Assembly (NCBI RefSeq): GCF_963675165.1
Contig: NC_087388.1
Span: 5,399,047 to 5,463,046, forward strand
Direction of reading: 5' to 3'
Source: Halichondria panicea
Lineage: Eukaryota > Porifera > Demospongiae > Suberitida > Halichondriidae
Length of the DNA stretch: 64,000 bases
Both the position numbers and the translations under genes were made by a program. The notes under the pieces are model-generated. The model ran no database searches, had not been told where the DNA came from, and saw only the letters and a program-made list of their open reading frames with translations. Positions 50,601 to 62,787 of this stretch are shown in pieces (within the stretch, counting starts at the first letter, position 1; each line of letters starts with the position of its first letter).

Positions 50601-53138
50601 AAGATGTGCATTTCACTTGATTAATGGGCTGACACTATACAGGTGAATTTGGCGTTGTGTACAAGGGAGTCCTGACAGACTGGAACAAAGTACCTATGCA
50701 GGGGGTGGCCGTGAAGACATTAAAAGGTAACATCAATTGAAAACACATTAAAATGTTTATCTTACATGTACACACGTTACTGTATATAGGTTATATCAAC
50801 CACACGTTTTTCTGGTTCTCATGCTAGGTTTTTTTGCTACCCCCTACATAAAAAGTACAATTTCTGGCCAACAGCTAACAATACAACACAGTCAATCAAC
50901 GTTGCATTTCTGATGAGCCATGCAGTTAATCGTTATTATACTCTATATGCATGCAGGTCTGTTCTCGTTGTCGGATGTTCAGAGCATGATGTGTGAGGTG
51001 AACAAGATGCAGGACTTTGACCATCCTCACATTATGTCCCTGATTGGGGTGTGTCTCGATGCTGGCCCCGGGATTGCCATAGTGATGCCATATATGGCCA
51101 ACGGGAGCCTTTTCGACTACCTCAAGAAAGAGAGGGATAATCTGGAGCTGGACGATGACTGTGAGATTGATCAGGTGTGTGTGTGTACTTTAGCAATTTT
51201 AATTAGCATTATTATACATACGCCCCAAGGCATAACTACTTGAGTGTAGAAATTAATGCAAGTATTGTATATATAGGGACAGTACGGAGTGGTCTATTGA
51301 AGATTAGAGCACCACTAATAATAAGCACCACCAAATGATTTGATCAGCGTTGTCCTTTTCATTCTCTATAGATTCTGGCAGTGAGGAAACTGCTACTAAA
51401 AATGTGCCATCAGATAGCACTGGGAATGGCCTACTTGGCTGAGCAGAAGTTTGTCCATCGAGACCTTGCAGCCAGAAACTGCATGTGAGTGACTACGTGT
51501 AGTGAGAGACGTCAGTGTTAACAATAATCACATGTAAAGCTTGAGACCAATTCATTGCGACGAATCTAACATTACTATTATCATAAGTATTACAAATCAA
51601 CAACTCATGCAACTCTTCATGAAAATTGACTCACGCGCATAATTATGATTGTTAGTGTGGTTTTATCGTGTACATTCCAATAGGCTGGACTCGGGAGGGG
51701 GTATCAGGGTGGGGGACTTTGGTCTGGCTGAGGACGTCTATGCTAGTGGCTACTTCAGACAGAACGACCGAGCCAATGTGAAGGTGCCCTACAAATGGAT
51801 GGCCTTGGAGAGTCTCAACGATGCCATCTTCACAGAGAAAACTGATGTGGTCAGTCAGCAGTGCATGGTAGACCAGTATGGCCTAATAAGCACTCCAGGA
51901 AAATTTCAAAATTTTCTGTGCATTTATTGGTATTGTAGGTATATAGACCTCCTGCATGTACAAAGTTTACGACCAAACACGAAAACATTTATAGCAAGAC
52001 ATAATTATGCTCATTCAGTGGTCGTACGGTGTGACTGTGTGGGAGGTTTTCAATGGAGGACGGACCCCCTATCCTGCCGTGGATCCGCTGTCCCTCATCC
52101 AGCTGCTGGGAGAGGGGCGGAGACTAGAGAGACCTCTCACTGCAGCCTGTGCCACCGAGATGTGAGTGTATATAGAGTTGTAGCATGCAGTATATAGTAT
52201 AGTATATATTTGATTACTGCATGTGTGCAACTCTTTCTTCTTCCCCCCCTTGGTGTCGGCTGTAATTGAAGCGGGTAAAAGTTGTCCGTACCATTTTAAG
52301 GCTGCTCTCTAGTGGTTCCACACTTTTGTTCTAACCGAGGCTCACTATTATACATTACCTCCTCACCCAGTTCTGTGGTGATGCGCAAGTGTTGGAGGGA
52401 GGACCCAGAGGAGAGGCCAACCTTCTCACAACTGTCCTCCATTGTGGAGAGGTTACTGGCATCCATCTCTGGCTACACTGAGCTTGGAATGGTGCTAGTG
52501 GACACCAGTCAAGAGGAGGAGCTCAGTAAGTGTATAAATTATATGGACTTAGCCATGCAGCTTTTATTTTGTTTGCCGTATGCTATAATTATTGTATGTA
52601 TACAGTAGAACCTCGATTATCCGGACACCTTGGTTCCAGAGGCAGGCCGGATAACTGAATATACGAATAGATAAACCACGCCTTGATCCACCCACTTTAT
52701 TGATAAACAACAGTGCCACCTGGTTGTCTACTCATGCGCAGAAGATAAACAGACTTGTCTCCATAGTAACAGCTGCAATGCGCATGTGCATTTCAGGGAC
52801 AAGCCCATTTCTGAATTATTATATCTGAAACTGCCAAGCCGGATAATGGAGGTTCCGGATAAAGGAGGGCCGGATAATCGAGGTTCTACTGTATTTTGAA
52901 AGGAAGTGTATACCTTCTTGCATGCATGGCCATAGGAGTCTTTGTATAATTTGTAGGCTGTCATTATTATAACTCGAGGCTTGTACGTCAGAATGTCAAA
53001 TTTCTTAATACCACTGCAGAATATGACTATGTCCCCACGCCCACGGAAGCCTCTCATCGCTATGGCAACTTTCCATTAAGTGACCCTCTAACAACTGACA
53101 ACAGTGCGTACGGCCTCAGGGAAGAGATAACTACATGA
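43660..53138 (+). CDS. Receptor 2: plexin-type ectodomain receptor tyrosine kinase (complete)
   Basis: 24 exons: 43660-44610, 44670-44840, 44895-45008, 45069-45299, 45356-45642, 45839-45944, 46017-46142, 46196-46294, 48394-48499, 48590-48787, 48855-49254, 49304-49562, 49623-49844, 49899-50054, 50111-50349, 50406-50446, 50497-50589, 50643-50726, 50957-51174, 51372-51484, 51684-51849, 52019-52161, 52371-52525 and 53020-53138. The frame is continuous (1598 residues). Signal peptide, sema to about 412, then PSI-IPT-PSI-IPT-PSI-IPT repeats, span near 1173-1198, kinase about 1255-1545, tail with KYDYVPT. The first ATG of the paralogue is TTG here, so translation starts at the next Met ([13 protein letters not shown]). 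Catalytic Lys, HRD and DFG are all present. It resembles the Met/Ron group in [13 protein letters not shown] and KWMALESL. Confidence 0.92.
46370..48344. mobile_element. Larger copy of the TGCCTCGAGGCG repeat in intron 8 of receptor 2, with nested MITE
   Basis: Same left end (TGCCTCGAGGCGTAGCCGCA) and right part (AAAACATGGCGAGAGGCATT) as the insertion at 36985. Receptor 3 lacks it in the equivalent intron. Inside, a ~330-bp inverted-repeat element (about 46411-46738, ends AGTCGAGCGCC and GGCGCCCGACT) is nested, followed by a (GT)n/(GCGT)n microsatellite at 46760-46836. Boundaries are approximate. Confidence 0.65.
52603..52891. mobile_element. pogo/Tigger-like MITE in intron 23 of receptor 2
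   Basis: Starts CAGTAGAACCTCGATTATCC and ends with the exact complement; TA on both sides. Orthologous in position to the copy at 39968-40260, so it was present before receptors 1 and 2 separated, or was copied by conversion. Confidence 0.8.
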
Positions 53139-53937
53139 CTTGGACTATATTTAAAATACAGCCGAACTACGATGTCTGCATTATGTAATACAATTGCATT
53201 GAGCTTTGTTTTTACTAATTAGATTTAGTTAAGTATTGACTTACATTCAGCTGCTGCATGCTTATACATAATTATAATGACCACTTGTATATTACTTAGT
53301 GCATGGCATTTATAATTAGAATACTGTCTTTTTCTTATAGTGCCATGTACCCTAGCCAACTTCATAATTTAATTATATCTCACAACAGTTCACCTGAAAT
53401 TTTAGATATTAACCTTTTTGTAAGTGTTGAATGACTCCAAAGAAGATGTAGCGAATGGACACTCGTATTTTTATGCATGCATGGACAACTTGCTTAAAAT
53501 AATTTTGTTATACTGATTGATACAGAGTAGCGTACGTAAGGACAATCACATTCCAGATGATTAACGATTCAGTGCTCGTTTATATACATTTCCTGCAAGA
53601 GAAGCGTAAGCTAGCTATCATCAGCCCCTCATTTAAGCTAGCTCCTCCCCCAAAATTTTATTGGAGGTGTGTGCTCTAAAATAATGAGTCACACCCATTG
53701 TATACCAGTTTGACATTGCATGGCAAAAACATGACATGTAATGCAAGAACTTGAAGTAGATCTAGTTTAAAATATTGCACTGTCAGCAATGAATCATTAT
53801 AACCTCAACCATCTAATTACAAAACCATGTGATGATAATCTACTTTCAGTTTGCTTGGCATAATAACAGTGAACATACCAATGCTGCTAAGTTTGTATTT
53901 AATTAAGGTTACCCTTAATTGTCCAATGCTAGAATAG
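53139..53937. other. Intergenic spacer between receptors 2 and 3
   Basis: The first ~730 bases parallel the 3' flank of receptor 1. The last ~80 bases before the ATG (TTGTCCAATGCTAGAATAG) recur before receptor 5, so a promoter is probably included. It contains a CCAAT motif but no obvious TATA box. No gene seen. Confidence 0.6.
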
Positions 53938-56900
53938 ATGGCTATGTTAGTGGCTTTCTTTGCTTTGTTTCTGCTGCAAGGAGCAGTTTATTCTCAATCA
54001 CCCTCCTTTAATTTTTTTACAACTGACGACTATCTCCCAGGACTGCAAGTGGACTCCACTGGAAGAACATTCCTTGCTGCAGACAACTACCTGTATAGAC
54101 TGAATGCTCAGCTACTACAAGAGGAGAGAGTTGATCTAGGAGCTTTTGTCCTTGAAGAAGGACTGGTCCTGAGCTCTACTGGGATGTTGGTGGTGTGTTT
54201 AGAGGATCTCTCTTGCTCTGTCTACAATGCAAGCAACCTCAGTACTGGTCCTATCAGGAGTGTCAGTAATGCTATAGTGGGATATTTTGACTCTGGAGCA
54301 GCTATCATTACGTCAGGAGACAGTTTCTACACTGGAGCAATAACTGATAAAGGTGAGAGAATTGTACTGCAACAATTCGGAGAGGAGTTCAGTAGATCTT
54401 CCGACAACAATCCATCAGGCACACGCAATGAACTGGTTGTTGAGGTTAATCATTTCTTTGAACGAGACTTTTATGCATTTGGTGGTTTTGTGAGTAATGG
54501 ATTTGCCTATTATGTTGTTGTCGATTATCAACCTGCTGATGCACGAGCTATAAGACTATTACGTGTTTGCAACATGCCTGATTGTGGAGGCCCAAGTACC
54601 TGTGGAGTGACTGGTTTATATGAACTGGGAATCAATTGCGGTCTTCAGGGGATCACTGAAAATACTTGTTTGTGTGCAGTGTCATTAATGGAGGACTTCA
54701 GTGGGATATCTGGACCCACTGCTGTGGTAACTATTTGCAATGACACTACTAACTCTATTTGTGTGGTCAATATCACTGCTGTCAATGAAGCTATGGACGC
54801 TAAATATGACTCTTGTATTGTGTCACGGACTGCTGGAGAAGAAATTGGTTTAGCATGGAGAACAGGCTCCTCAGAAAACTGCGATACCCTGCCTCAGTCT
54901 CAGGTACGTTTGTATAATTATAGCATACTGGTCTATTTATATAAAATCAACAATGCACAGGTAACAGGGGACAGATGTGACACACCCAGTCCAGTCGGCA
55001 TTCTCATTCCAAATGGTGGTATTGACATAATAGCACCAGTTCGTATCAACTTTGGAGTTGACCTTGTCTCCTTTGCTTCAGTAGCTGTGAAGGTGGAGCA
55101 GTTTTCCTTTGTGTTTGTGGCAACTAATGATTCTAGAATAAGAGGAGTAAGTGTGCATGATTGTGTATAATTATGACATTGCTTGTCTTTACAGTACGAT
55201 GTCAGTGGTACATCGATCCTGGGCCCTGATAGCTATTTCTACAGTCAGCGAGAGAGATATGATGTATATCTTTTGTCGTGGCATGAGGGACTGAACTACA
55301 TCACAGCAGCCACTGCATACTCTGTAAGTTCATTATGGCATGCATGTACGCATATATATGTCCTATACCCTATCCATGCATTATACCCCTTTGTAGGTGT
55401 TCCAAGTACCCATTGAGGAGTGTTCCCAGCATACAAACTGTACCAGTTGTACCAATGACCTCAACCCGTTGTGTGGGTGGTGTGTGGTGGAGAACAAGTG
55501 CTCTCGTCAGACGCAGTGTCAGAACTCCAGTCTCTCTAGTAGATGGGTACAGGACAATACCAACTGTTTTACTCCCACTGTGGATCCTATGCAGCTTGTC
55601 CTCGACCCTGCAATTCTTGCTAATGTGGTAAAAGACTTGCATGTCCATGCACTAATGTGACTGTCTGAGGTTATATAAGTTATCCCCACAGGTCACGGTG
55701 ACCCTGCCTAACCCCCTGCCTGGAGAGAATATCTCCTGTCATTTGGCGGACAGTGAAGGACGTTTCCCACCCATCATAGTACCAGCTGTTGAGGTCATCC
55801 CAGGAATAGTGTTCAGTTGTGATATTGAAGGACTGGTACCTGACTACCCTGGACTGACTGCAACCATCAACCTGGGATTTCAGAGCTCTCTGTTCAATGA
55901 GCCATTTAACGTTACCAACCAAGCACTCACAATCTACAATTGCTCAGCAGGGAAAAGGTATAGGTACCTCAACCATATTCATGACCTGCTGATCACACTA
56001 TGAATGTGCAGCTGTAAGGATTGCCTTAGGCCCAATAGTCCGTGTGGATGGTGTAACCTCAACAAGCAGTGTAGTGGAACAGCAACTCTGTGCAAGAATA
56101 CGTCTCACTTCCTACAGGTGATAGCTTGATGACCCCTGACTCTCTAATGTCTATACCCCTCTATAAAGGTGTCTATATCTACAGACTTCAGAGCCCTATG
56201 CCCCCTGCTAGATACGACCCCCTTTGGGGGGCACACTCTACCAGTGAGGGTAGTCCAGGACCTTCGACTGACCACTAGGAACCTGATACCACCAGTAAGT
56301 CAACATTAACTCTGTACCCTGACCCTTCCATGGCTTCTCTATAGACGGATGGCTTCGAGTATTTGTGTATTGTGAATGGAGTTAGCCTGGCAGCTCAGTA
56401 TGAGAATGAGACCTCTATCCTGTGCAATGTGGGCAGTGGAGACGTAAGTGCTAACACTGTAATACAATACAATGTAATGTAATGTAAACTGCACGGACAG
56501 TTTCACAATGACCATTAAATGCTGATTGTGATTTAATTAGTGTTGCATTCTAGTTATCACAATACCATACATGACACAGCTCAACCTGCCTACTGGTAGT
56601 GGTAGCTCTTCTGTGGTTGCTACGGTGATATGGTTCGGGAATGGCATCATCCACCCACTCAGCAGTGTCACACAACAGACTGACAGTACGTACACCATCA
56701 CAGTAACTACAAAAGTTGGACTAACATTTATACACAACCTCTGTTTACCATATGCCCCTCCCCCTCCCCCCAACACACACAATGACATAAAGTTACGTTG
56801 TTTGATTGTCGTAACTTGGGCAGTGAATGTTCAGAGTGCCTAGCATCCAGACTGGCGTCAAAGTTCACGTGTGGGTGGTGTAGCCTTAGCGACAGCTGTG

Positions 56901-59900
56901 AGGTGTTGCAAGAATGCACCAATAATGTTTTTGTTACTGAGGGGAGAAATTGTCCTTCCCCTTTCATCAAATCAATCTCTCCAGAATCTGGTAATCATTA
57001 TAATTTTACCTACTATATGCCATGATACTTCCTACACCCACAGGACCAGTTGATGGTGGTACAGCAATCACTGTGATGGGCACTGACCTCGGAGTGACCT
57101 TTGCTGACATTCTGAACGCCACCCTTACATTAGGAGGTGTGGCCTGTACTATCATCAACACCAACTATATACCAGGGAGGCAGTTTGTGTGTGTGACCAA
57201 CAACTTTGGAAGTACAGGCAGCAATGTCTTCACTATGGTCCTGTATGGCAATATAGACGTCAATGTAAACGCTGATCCTTTCATTGCGTTGAATCCCTTT
57301 GTTAGTAGCGTCAAACCGACCTTTGGACCCGTGGCAGGGGGTACCAAACTGACTGTGAGGGGTACTGCACTAAGAGTGGGTAACCATGAGAACACTAGAG
57401 TCACTCTGGTCAGTGGAGGGTTAATCTACACCTGCAACGTATTGTAAGTGGCAGTATACGTCTGGAAATGTTGAAACCTTTCCTTGCAGATCAATCTTTT
57501 CTCAAGAGATTGAATGCACCACTACAGCAGCAAACCTCACCTCCGCTGCAGAGGTGGTAGTTACTATTGATGCTGCTAGACTGGACTTTGGAGTGTTCTT
57601 CACTTACAGTAACAACCCCAATGTAACTGCTGTGAGTCCTAGCAACACCATTCCCAGTGGAGGCATCACACTGACCTTTACTGGAGTGTACTTGGACGTA
57701 GTACAACAGCCTGTGTTGGAGATCTACCAGCCCATGGAGGAGGATCCTCTGGTAAGCCAGCAACTATAATTATGTCTGTATTATTTACTCTCCCCTACAG
57801 AGAAGCAACTGCAGTGTTGTGGACAATACAACCATCACATGCTTGACTCCTAGTCTGCTAATAACCTCGCTGACCCCATTGGACTATGCCCTACTGTTTG
57901 ATGATGTCCCACCTATCACACAAGCACGTTTTCCCATCAGCGTCCAATTAGATCCCTCCAATTTCCGGCTGGAGGGTTCTCAAAAGGTCCCTAATGGCAC
58001 AGAGACGCTCATACTCATTGTGGTATGTAATATTAGCTAGTAAACCGACCCTATTAATTGTTATTGTGTGTGTATCCAGGGTGATAATCTCGACTCAGTG
58101 GAGACCAGTGAGATACGAGTGACAGTGGGAGGGGAGGAGTGTGTCAAGACACCCAGTAGCGTAAGAGGGAGTGAATTCATCTGTACTGCCCCCTTGGAGC
58201 CGCCAGGAGGGGAAAACCCAGCCAACATAAATGTGTGTATGACTATAATTATACGTAACTGTGTCACTGTTCACTTCAGGTAACCGTTGGAAGCAACATC
58301 GCTCAAAAATTGGACCGGCAACTGACTTATACATTTCCTGAAGCAACGGTTTTTGGGCCAACAGTTCCTCTGGAGATCATCATTCCAGTTATTGTTATCA
58401 TATTTATAATGGTTGTGTGTGTACTGACAATTGCTATTGTCTGCTTGTATCTGAACTCAAGGAGAAAGTCAGTACCAATTTATATGCATCAGCATGAGCA
58501 AAGGATAGAGCTCACGGCTACTGGGTAAGTAATGATAATATTATATACTGTTGTTCAATTTGCAAATTAATTTGTTACAGGAAAACTCATGAGGTAGTCG
58601 ATGGTAATACTGCACTCGTTAGTAAGTTTTCTTTTCTACACACACATGTATAGTCCCTGTTACATGCAACAAATTATATTCAGAATCAGAACTTGTTGAG
58701 ATTGCTGAGTCCATCCCAGACTCATTCAAAATAGCTGCCTCAAAATTGAAGCTCTCCAGTACTGCAATAGGACAAGGTAAAGAAAGATGTGCAAATAATT
58801 TGATTTTGGGATGTGACTATACAGGTGAATTTGGCGTTGTGTACAAGGGTGTTCTGACAGACTGGAACAAAGTACCTATGCAGGGGGTGGCCGTGAAGAC
58901 ATTAAAAGGTTATAATTATCATTATTGTTGTGAGATGAATATTACACAATGAAACCTTTTGAACACAGAAACTATAAACTCACGATTATTTCGCGATCAT
59001 TCCCTCTATAGACATGTTAACCTAAATTCCGGTCTGCAGTCAGTTATACATTTTCTGAGCCCTAGAGATTCATTTTTCTGCAATTGTAACACACAACATT
59101 TCATTTCTGATGAGTTAGTTCTTCATTATTTATACAGGTCTGTTCTCATTGTCGGATGTTCAGAGCATGGTGTGTGAGGTGAACAAGATGCAGGACTTTG
59201 ACCATCCTCACGTCATGTCCCTAATTGGAGTGTGTCTCGATGCTGGCCCCGGTGTTGCCATAGTGATGCCATATATGGCCAATGGCAGCCTTATTAGCTA
59301 CCTCAAAAAAGAAAGGAGCAGCCTTGAGTTGGACGATGACTGTGACATAGATCAGGTGTGTGTGGTGTAGGGTGCATACGAGTAGTAAATAGCTCAGTAT
59401 CTATGACGACTACCTTTTGGTTTAGAGCATGTATAAGTAATATACTATATAATTATGGTATTAGTGTGAGCATTGTGTGGGTGTCTCAACAGAAAGGTAT
59501 GTGGGGCTGCATGATTACTGTGATCCATGTGTATAGAGAGATGCATGCTACATTCCCATCAGCTATACTGGGTCAAAATATATTTCTTTTTGACCACTTG
59601 ACCAGCCTATTTTACTGAAACAACATGCATCAGCCTTATGGTCTGACCATATTCCACAACAAATCACGTTCACTATAGCTATGCATGCATATATATAGTG
59701 CAAGGTGTACAAAATGATAGTTAAAACTGGCGCATGCAGAATGCAGGGAAAGAATGACTATATAGCTATAATTATCTAGAAAGAATTTTTTCAATTTGTG
59801 TCAGCAGCGTGATCGATTGTGGGGATAATACTGACTTGGAGTATATAAAATTATGATGAGCTTTTCCAGAACTTAGTCAAAAATCAGAGCACCAATAAAT

Positions 59901-61276
59901 TATTAATAATTTGTAAAGAAGTGGTTGCCATTGATACAGATTCTGGAAGTGAGGAAACTGCTACTAAAGATGTGTCGTCAGATAGCACTGGGAATGGCCT
60001 ACTTGGCTGAACAGAAGTTTGTCCATCGCGACCTTGCAGCCAGAAACTGCATGTGAGTGAACGATTGACAGTGTGCACGAAAGAAATCATGACACTAAGT
60101 ATAATCATGCAAAGTTCATGTTTTTATAGCCACGGTAACGTTATACTATAGTTGGAGCATTCTTCCTTGCATGCGACAAAAATTATATCCAATGGTATGC
60201 ATCGATATTGTAAAAATATCACTAGCATACTAGCTGGTTAGCATTTTACATAATTGTTTCCATGAGGTTTTATCTTGACATATAATACATTCAGGCTGGA
60301 CTCGGGAGGGGGTATCAGGGTGGGGGACTTTGGTTTGGCTGAAGACGTCTATGCTAGCGGCTACTTCAGACAGAACGACAGAGCCAATGTGAAGCTGCCC
60401 TACAAATGGATGGCCATGGAGAGTCTCAACGATGCCATATTCACAGAAAAAACTGATGTGGTGAGTCAGTGCATGATCACAAGCTCTATAACTCAGTAAT
60501 AGCTTTATTTTCGTGAACACGCTCTATCTAACCTCAACCCCTAATTTGTGTCTGAAATACATTTTCCTTTCATAATCATTTACTTGTCGTCCATGTGCCC
60601 ATGCAGTGGTCGTATGGTGTGACTGTGTGGGAAGTCTTCAATGGAGGACGGACCCCCTACCCTGCTGTGGACCCACACTCCCTCATCCAGCTGCTGGGAG
60701 AGGGGCGGAGACTAGAGAAACCTCTCAACGCAGCCTGTTCCGCCGAAATGTGAGTGTACACTCTCTGAGTTGAGTATCGTAGCAGTTGCATTGAGCTAGT
60801 TGTTGTGTTGGGTGGACTGAGATTTGGAATTACCATTTTGTTCCAACTGACTGTACATCCCTCTACACTCACTCAGTTCTGAAGTGATGCGTCAGTGTTG
60901 GAGGGAGGACCCAGAGGAGAGACCAACCTTCTCACAACTGTCCTCCACTGTGGACAAGTTACTGACATCCATTGCTGGCTACACTGAGCTCGGTATGGTG
61001 CTACTGAACACAGTTCAAGAGGTGGAGCAGCTCAGTAAGTGCATAATTAAAAGATAGTATGCTACTATAAATAGCAGCTCTTAATGAATACTTACTTAGT
61101 GTAGTATACTAAGACATGCTAAAAATCATTATTCATTCCATGCTTTTACTGCAGAATGTGACAATGTACCTTCACCTACTGAAGACGCTAATCGTTATGT
61201 CGATGGTCCACCAGGTCACCCTCTAGCATTCAAAAACAGAATGTACGAAGAAGAATTTACTGCAACAGACGATTAA
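53938..61276 (+). CDS. Receptor 3: plexin-type ectodomain receptor tyrosine kinase (complete, divergent tail)
   Basis: 24 exons: 53938-54903, 54961-55146, 55195-55323, 55397-55627, 55692-55957, 56012-56117, 56169-56294, 56345-56443, 56580-56685, 56793-56990, 57044-57443, 57490-57751, 57801-58022, 58080-58232, 58280-58524, 58581-58621, 58684-58776, 58825-58908, 59138-59355, 59940-60052, 60295-60460, 60607-60749, 60877-61034 and 61155-61276. The frame is continuous (1610 residues). Domain order equals receptor 2. Kinase motifs [47 protein letters not shown] and [12 protein letters not shown] are intact. The C-tail differs: KCDNVPS replaces KYDYVPT and two new tyrosines appear (NRYVDG, RMYEEE), so phosphotyrosine docking may differ. 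Introns are short and free of the insertions seen in receptors 1 and 2. Confidence 0.92.
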
Positions 61277-61825
61277 CTAATTATAGCCTTTAGCTAGTGA
61301 GTTGTCCCTGTACATATAGCGTGTATATAAACGTACAATTCCAGCTGCTTTAATCTTTAGTACAACCGTGCATGATACAATCAGTTTACTTTATTCTTTA
61401 TTAGTATCATGCATGTATACACATGGTACCATAGCCTATTATTGTTTTACACAATAAAGTCACATGCAATGTTTCCCGTCTTAATAATTTTGTCCTCAAT
61501 TAACTATTTTCACATGCAGTGCCTATAATATTATATAGGCAGTCTTTTTACAATTTGAACAAAAAATATTCCGGAATATTGGTTTGGCACAGACCTAGCC
61601 TCGAATCCAGGCCGTATTTTAATCGGCCTGGTCTCGAGGCTAGCACAGACCTAGCAATGGGCAAGGGAATATATTGATGTGTTTACTGATAATTATTGAT
61701 AGTAGCATGATGCATAAGTGACATTCCAAGGATTGTTATGACAGTACACATCACATGCAGCCAGTCATAATAATGCATACTTTGTATTTATGTACTGACA
61801 ATTCGGTGTACAGCTTACGTTTTCT
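61277..61825. other. Intergenic region after receptor 3
   Basis: Contains an AATAAA poly(A) signal at 61453-61458, about 180 bases after the stop of receptor 3, and a 47-bp solo inverted-repeat element at 61596-61642. Nothing else recognised. Confidence 0.6.
61596..61642. mobile_element. 47-bp solo terminal-repeat element with perfect 9-bp target duplication
   Basis: Starts TAGCCTCGAATCCAGGCCG and ends CGGCCTGGTCTCGAGGCTA. It is flanked on both sides by GCACAGACC (61587-61595 and 61643-61651). It consists of little more than two inverted ends of the family seen at 5028 and 41368. Confidence 0.8.
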
Positions 61826-62176
61826 GCTGTATAGGGTCGGCTGCTCTGGTTGTCATGGTAACCTGGACGCATCAACCACCCACTGAGCAACATATTGAAA
61901 CAAATTTCAAGTATCATTTCTTTCTGTCAACAATCATTGTTATACTCTATATGCATGCAGGTCTGTTCTCTTTGTCAGATGTTCAGAGCATGGTGTGTGA
62001 GGTGAACAAGATGCAGAACTTTGACCATCCTTGCGTCATGTCTCTAATTGGGGTGTGTCTCGATGCTGGCCACGGGATTGCCATAGTGATGCCATATATG
62101 GCCAACGGGAGCCTTTTTGACTACCTCAAGAAAGAGAGGGATAATCTGGAGCTGGACGATGACTGTGAGATTGATC

Positions 62177-62210
<34 letters not shown>

Positions 62211-62787
62211 TTTAGCAATTTTAATTAGCACTATTATACATATGCCCCAAGGCATAACTACTTGAGTGTAGAAATTAATTTGTATCAGTACAGAACATCT
62301 TTTATTAAGCTTTATCAGTATACGGAAGTTCCCGAAATTAATTTGTATCATTATTTGCATGCAAGTATAATTATTATTGTATATAGGGACAGTACAGAGT
62401 GGTCATCTTTGCACAATACTTCTATGTAACGGACTGTAACTTCAGAATACATACAAATAGTATACGGTTTATTTTACTGACAGTATCCACAAATACACGG
62501 ATTACCCCCTTTTTGGGGTAATGTACACGCATGCGCATACAATGTATACCATGCAGGCCGCCTTTCTCTTCGCGGCCTGGAATCGAGGCTAATAATTATG
62601 TAGACTGTCATTATCTGTAACTCGAGACTTGTACGTTAGAAATGTCAAATTTCTTAATACCACTGCAGAATATGACTATGTCCCCACGCCCACGGAAGCC
62701 TCTCATCACTATGGCAACTTTCCATTAAGTGACCCTCTAACAACTGACAACAGTGCGTATGGCCTCAGGGAAGAGATAACTACATGA
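61826..62787 (+). pseudogene. Receptor 4 remnant: pieces of exons 9, 19 and 24
   Basis: A decayed exon 9 fragment lies at about 61826-61905 (CATCAACCACCCACTGAGCA). It is followed by a well-preserved kinase exon 19 (61962-62178; [19 protein letters not shown], with C and H substitutions in HPCVMSLIGV and CLDAGHG) and the terminal exon (62667-62787; [17 protein letters not shown], ending TGA). Sema, IPT, membrane span, HRD and DFG exons are missing. A transposon piece (62391-62594) replaces part of the interior. It cannot encode a receptor or an active kinase. Confidence 0.85.
62391..62594. repeat. Inverted copy of the left part of the element at 5028
   Basis: Reverse complement matches about 5028-5225, including GGGGGTAATCCGTGTATTTG and the TAGCCTCGATTCCAGGCCGC end. 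Located inside the receptor 4 remnant. Confidence 0.75.

Noticed and set aside
35148..60500. Receptor array as plexins proper
   Set aside because: The ectodomain is plexin-like, but the cytoplasmic exons encode a tyrosine kinase with HRD and DFG motifs and no plexin GAP region.
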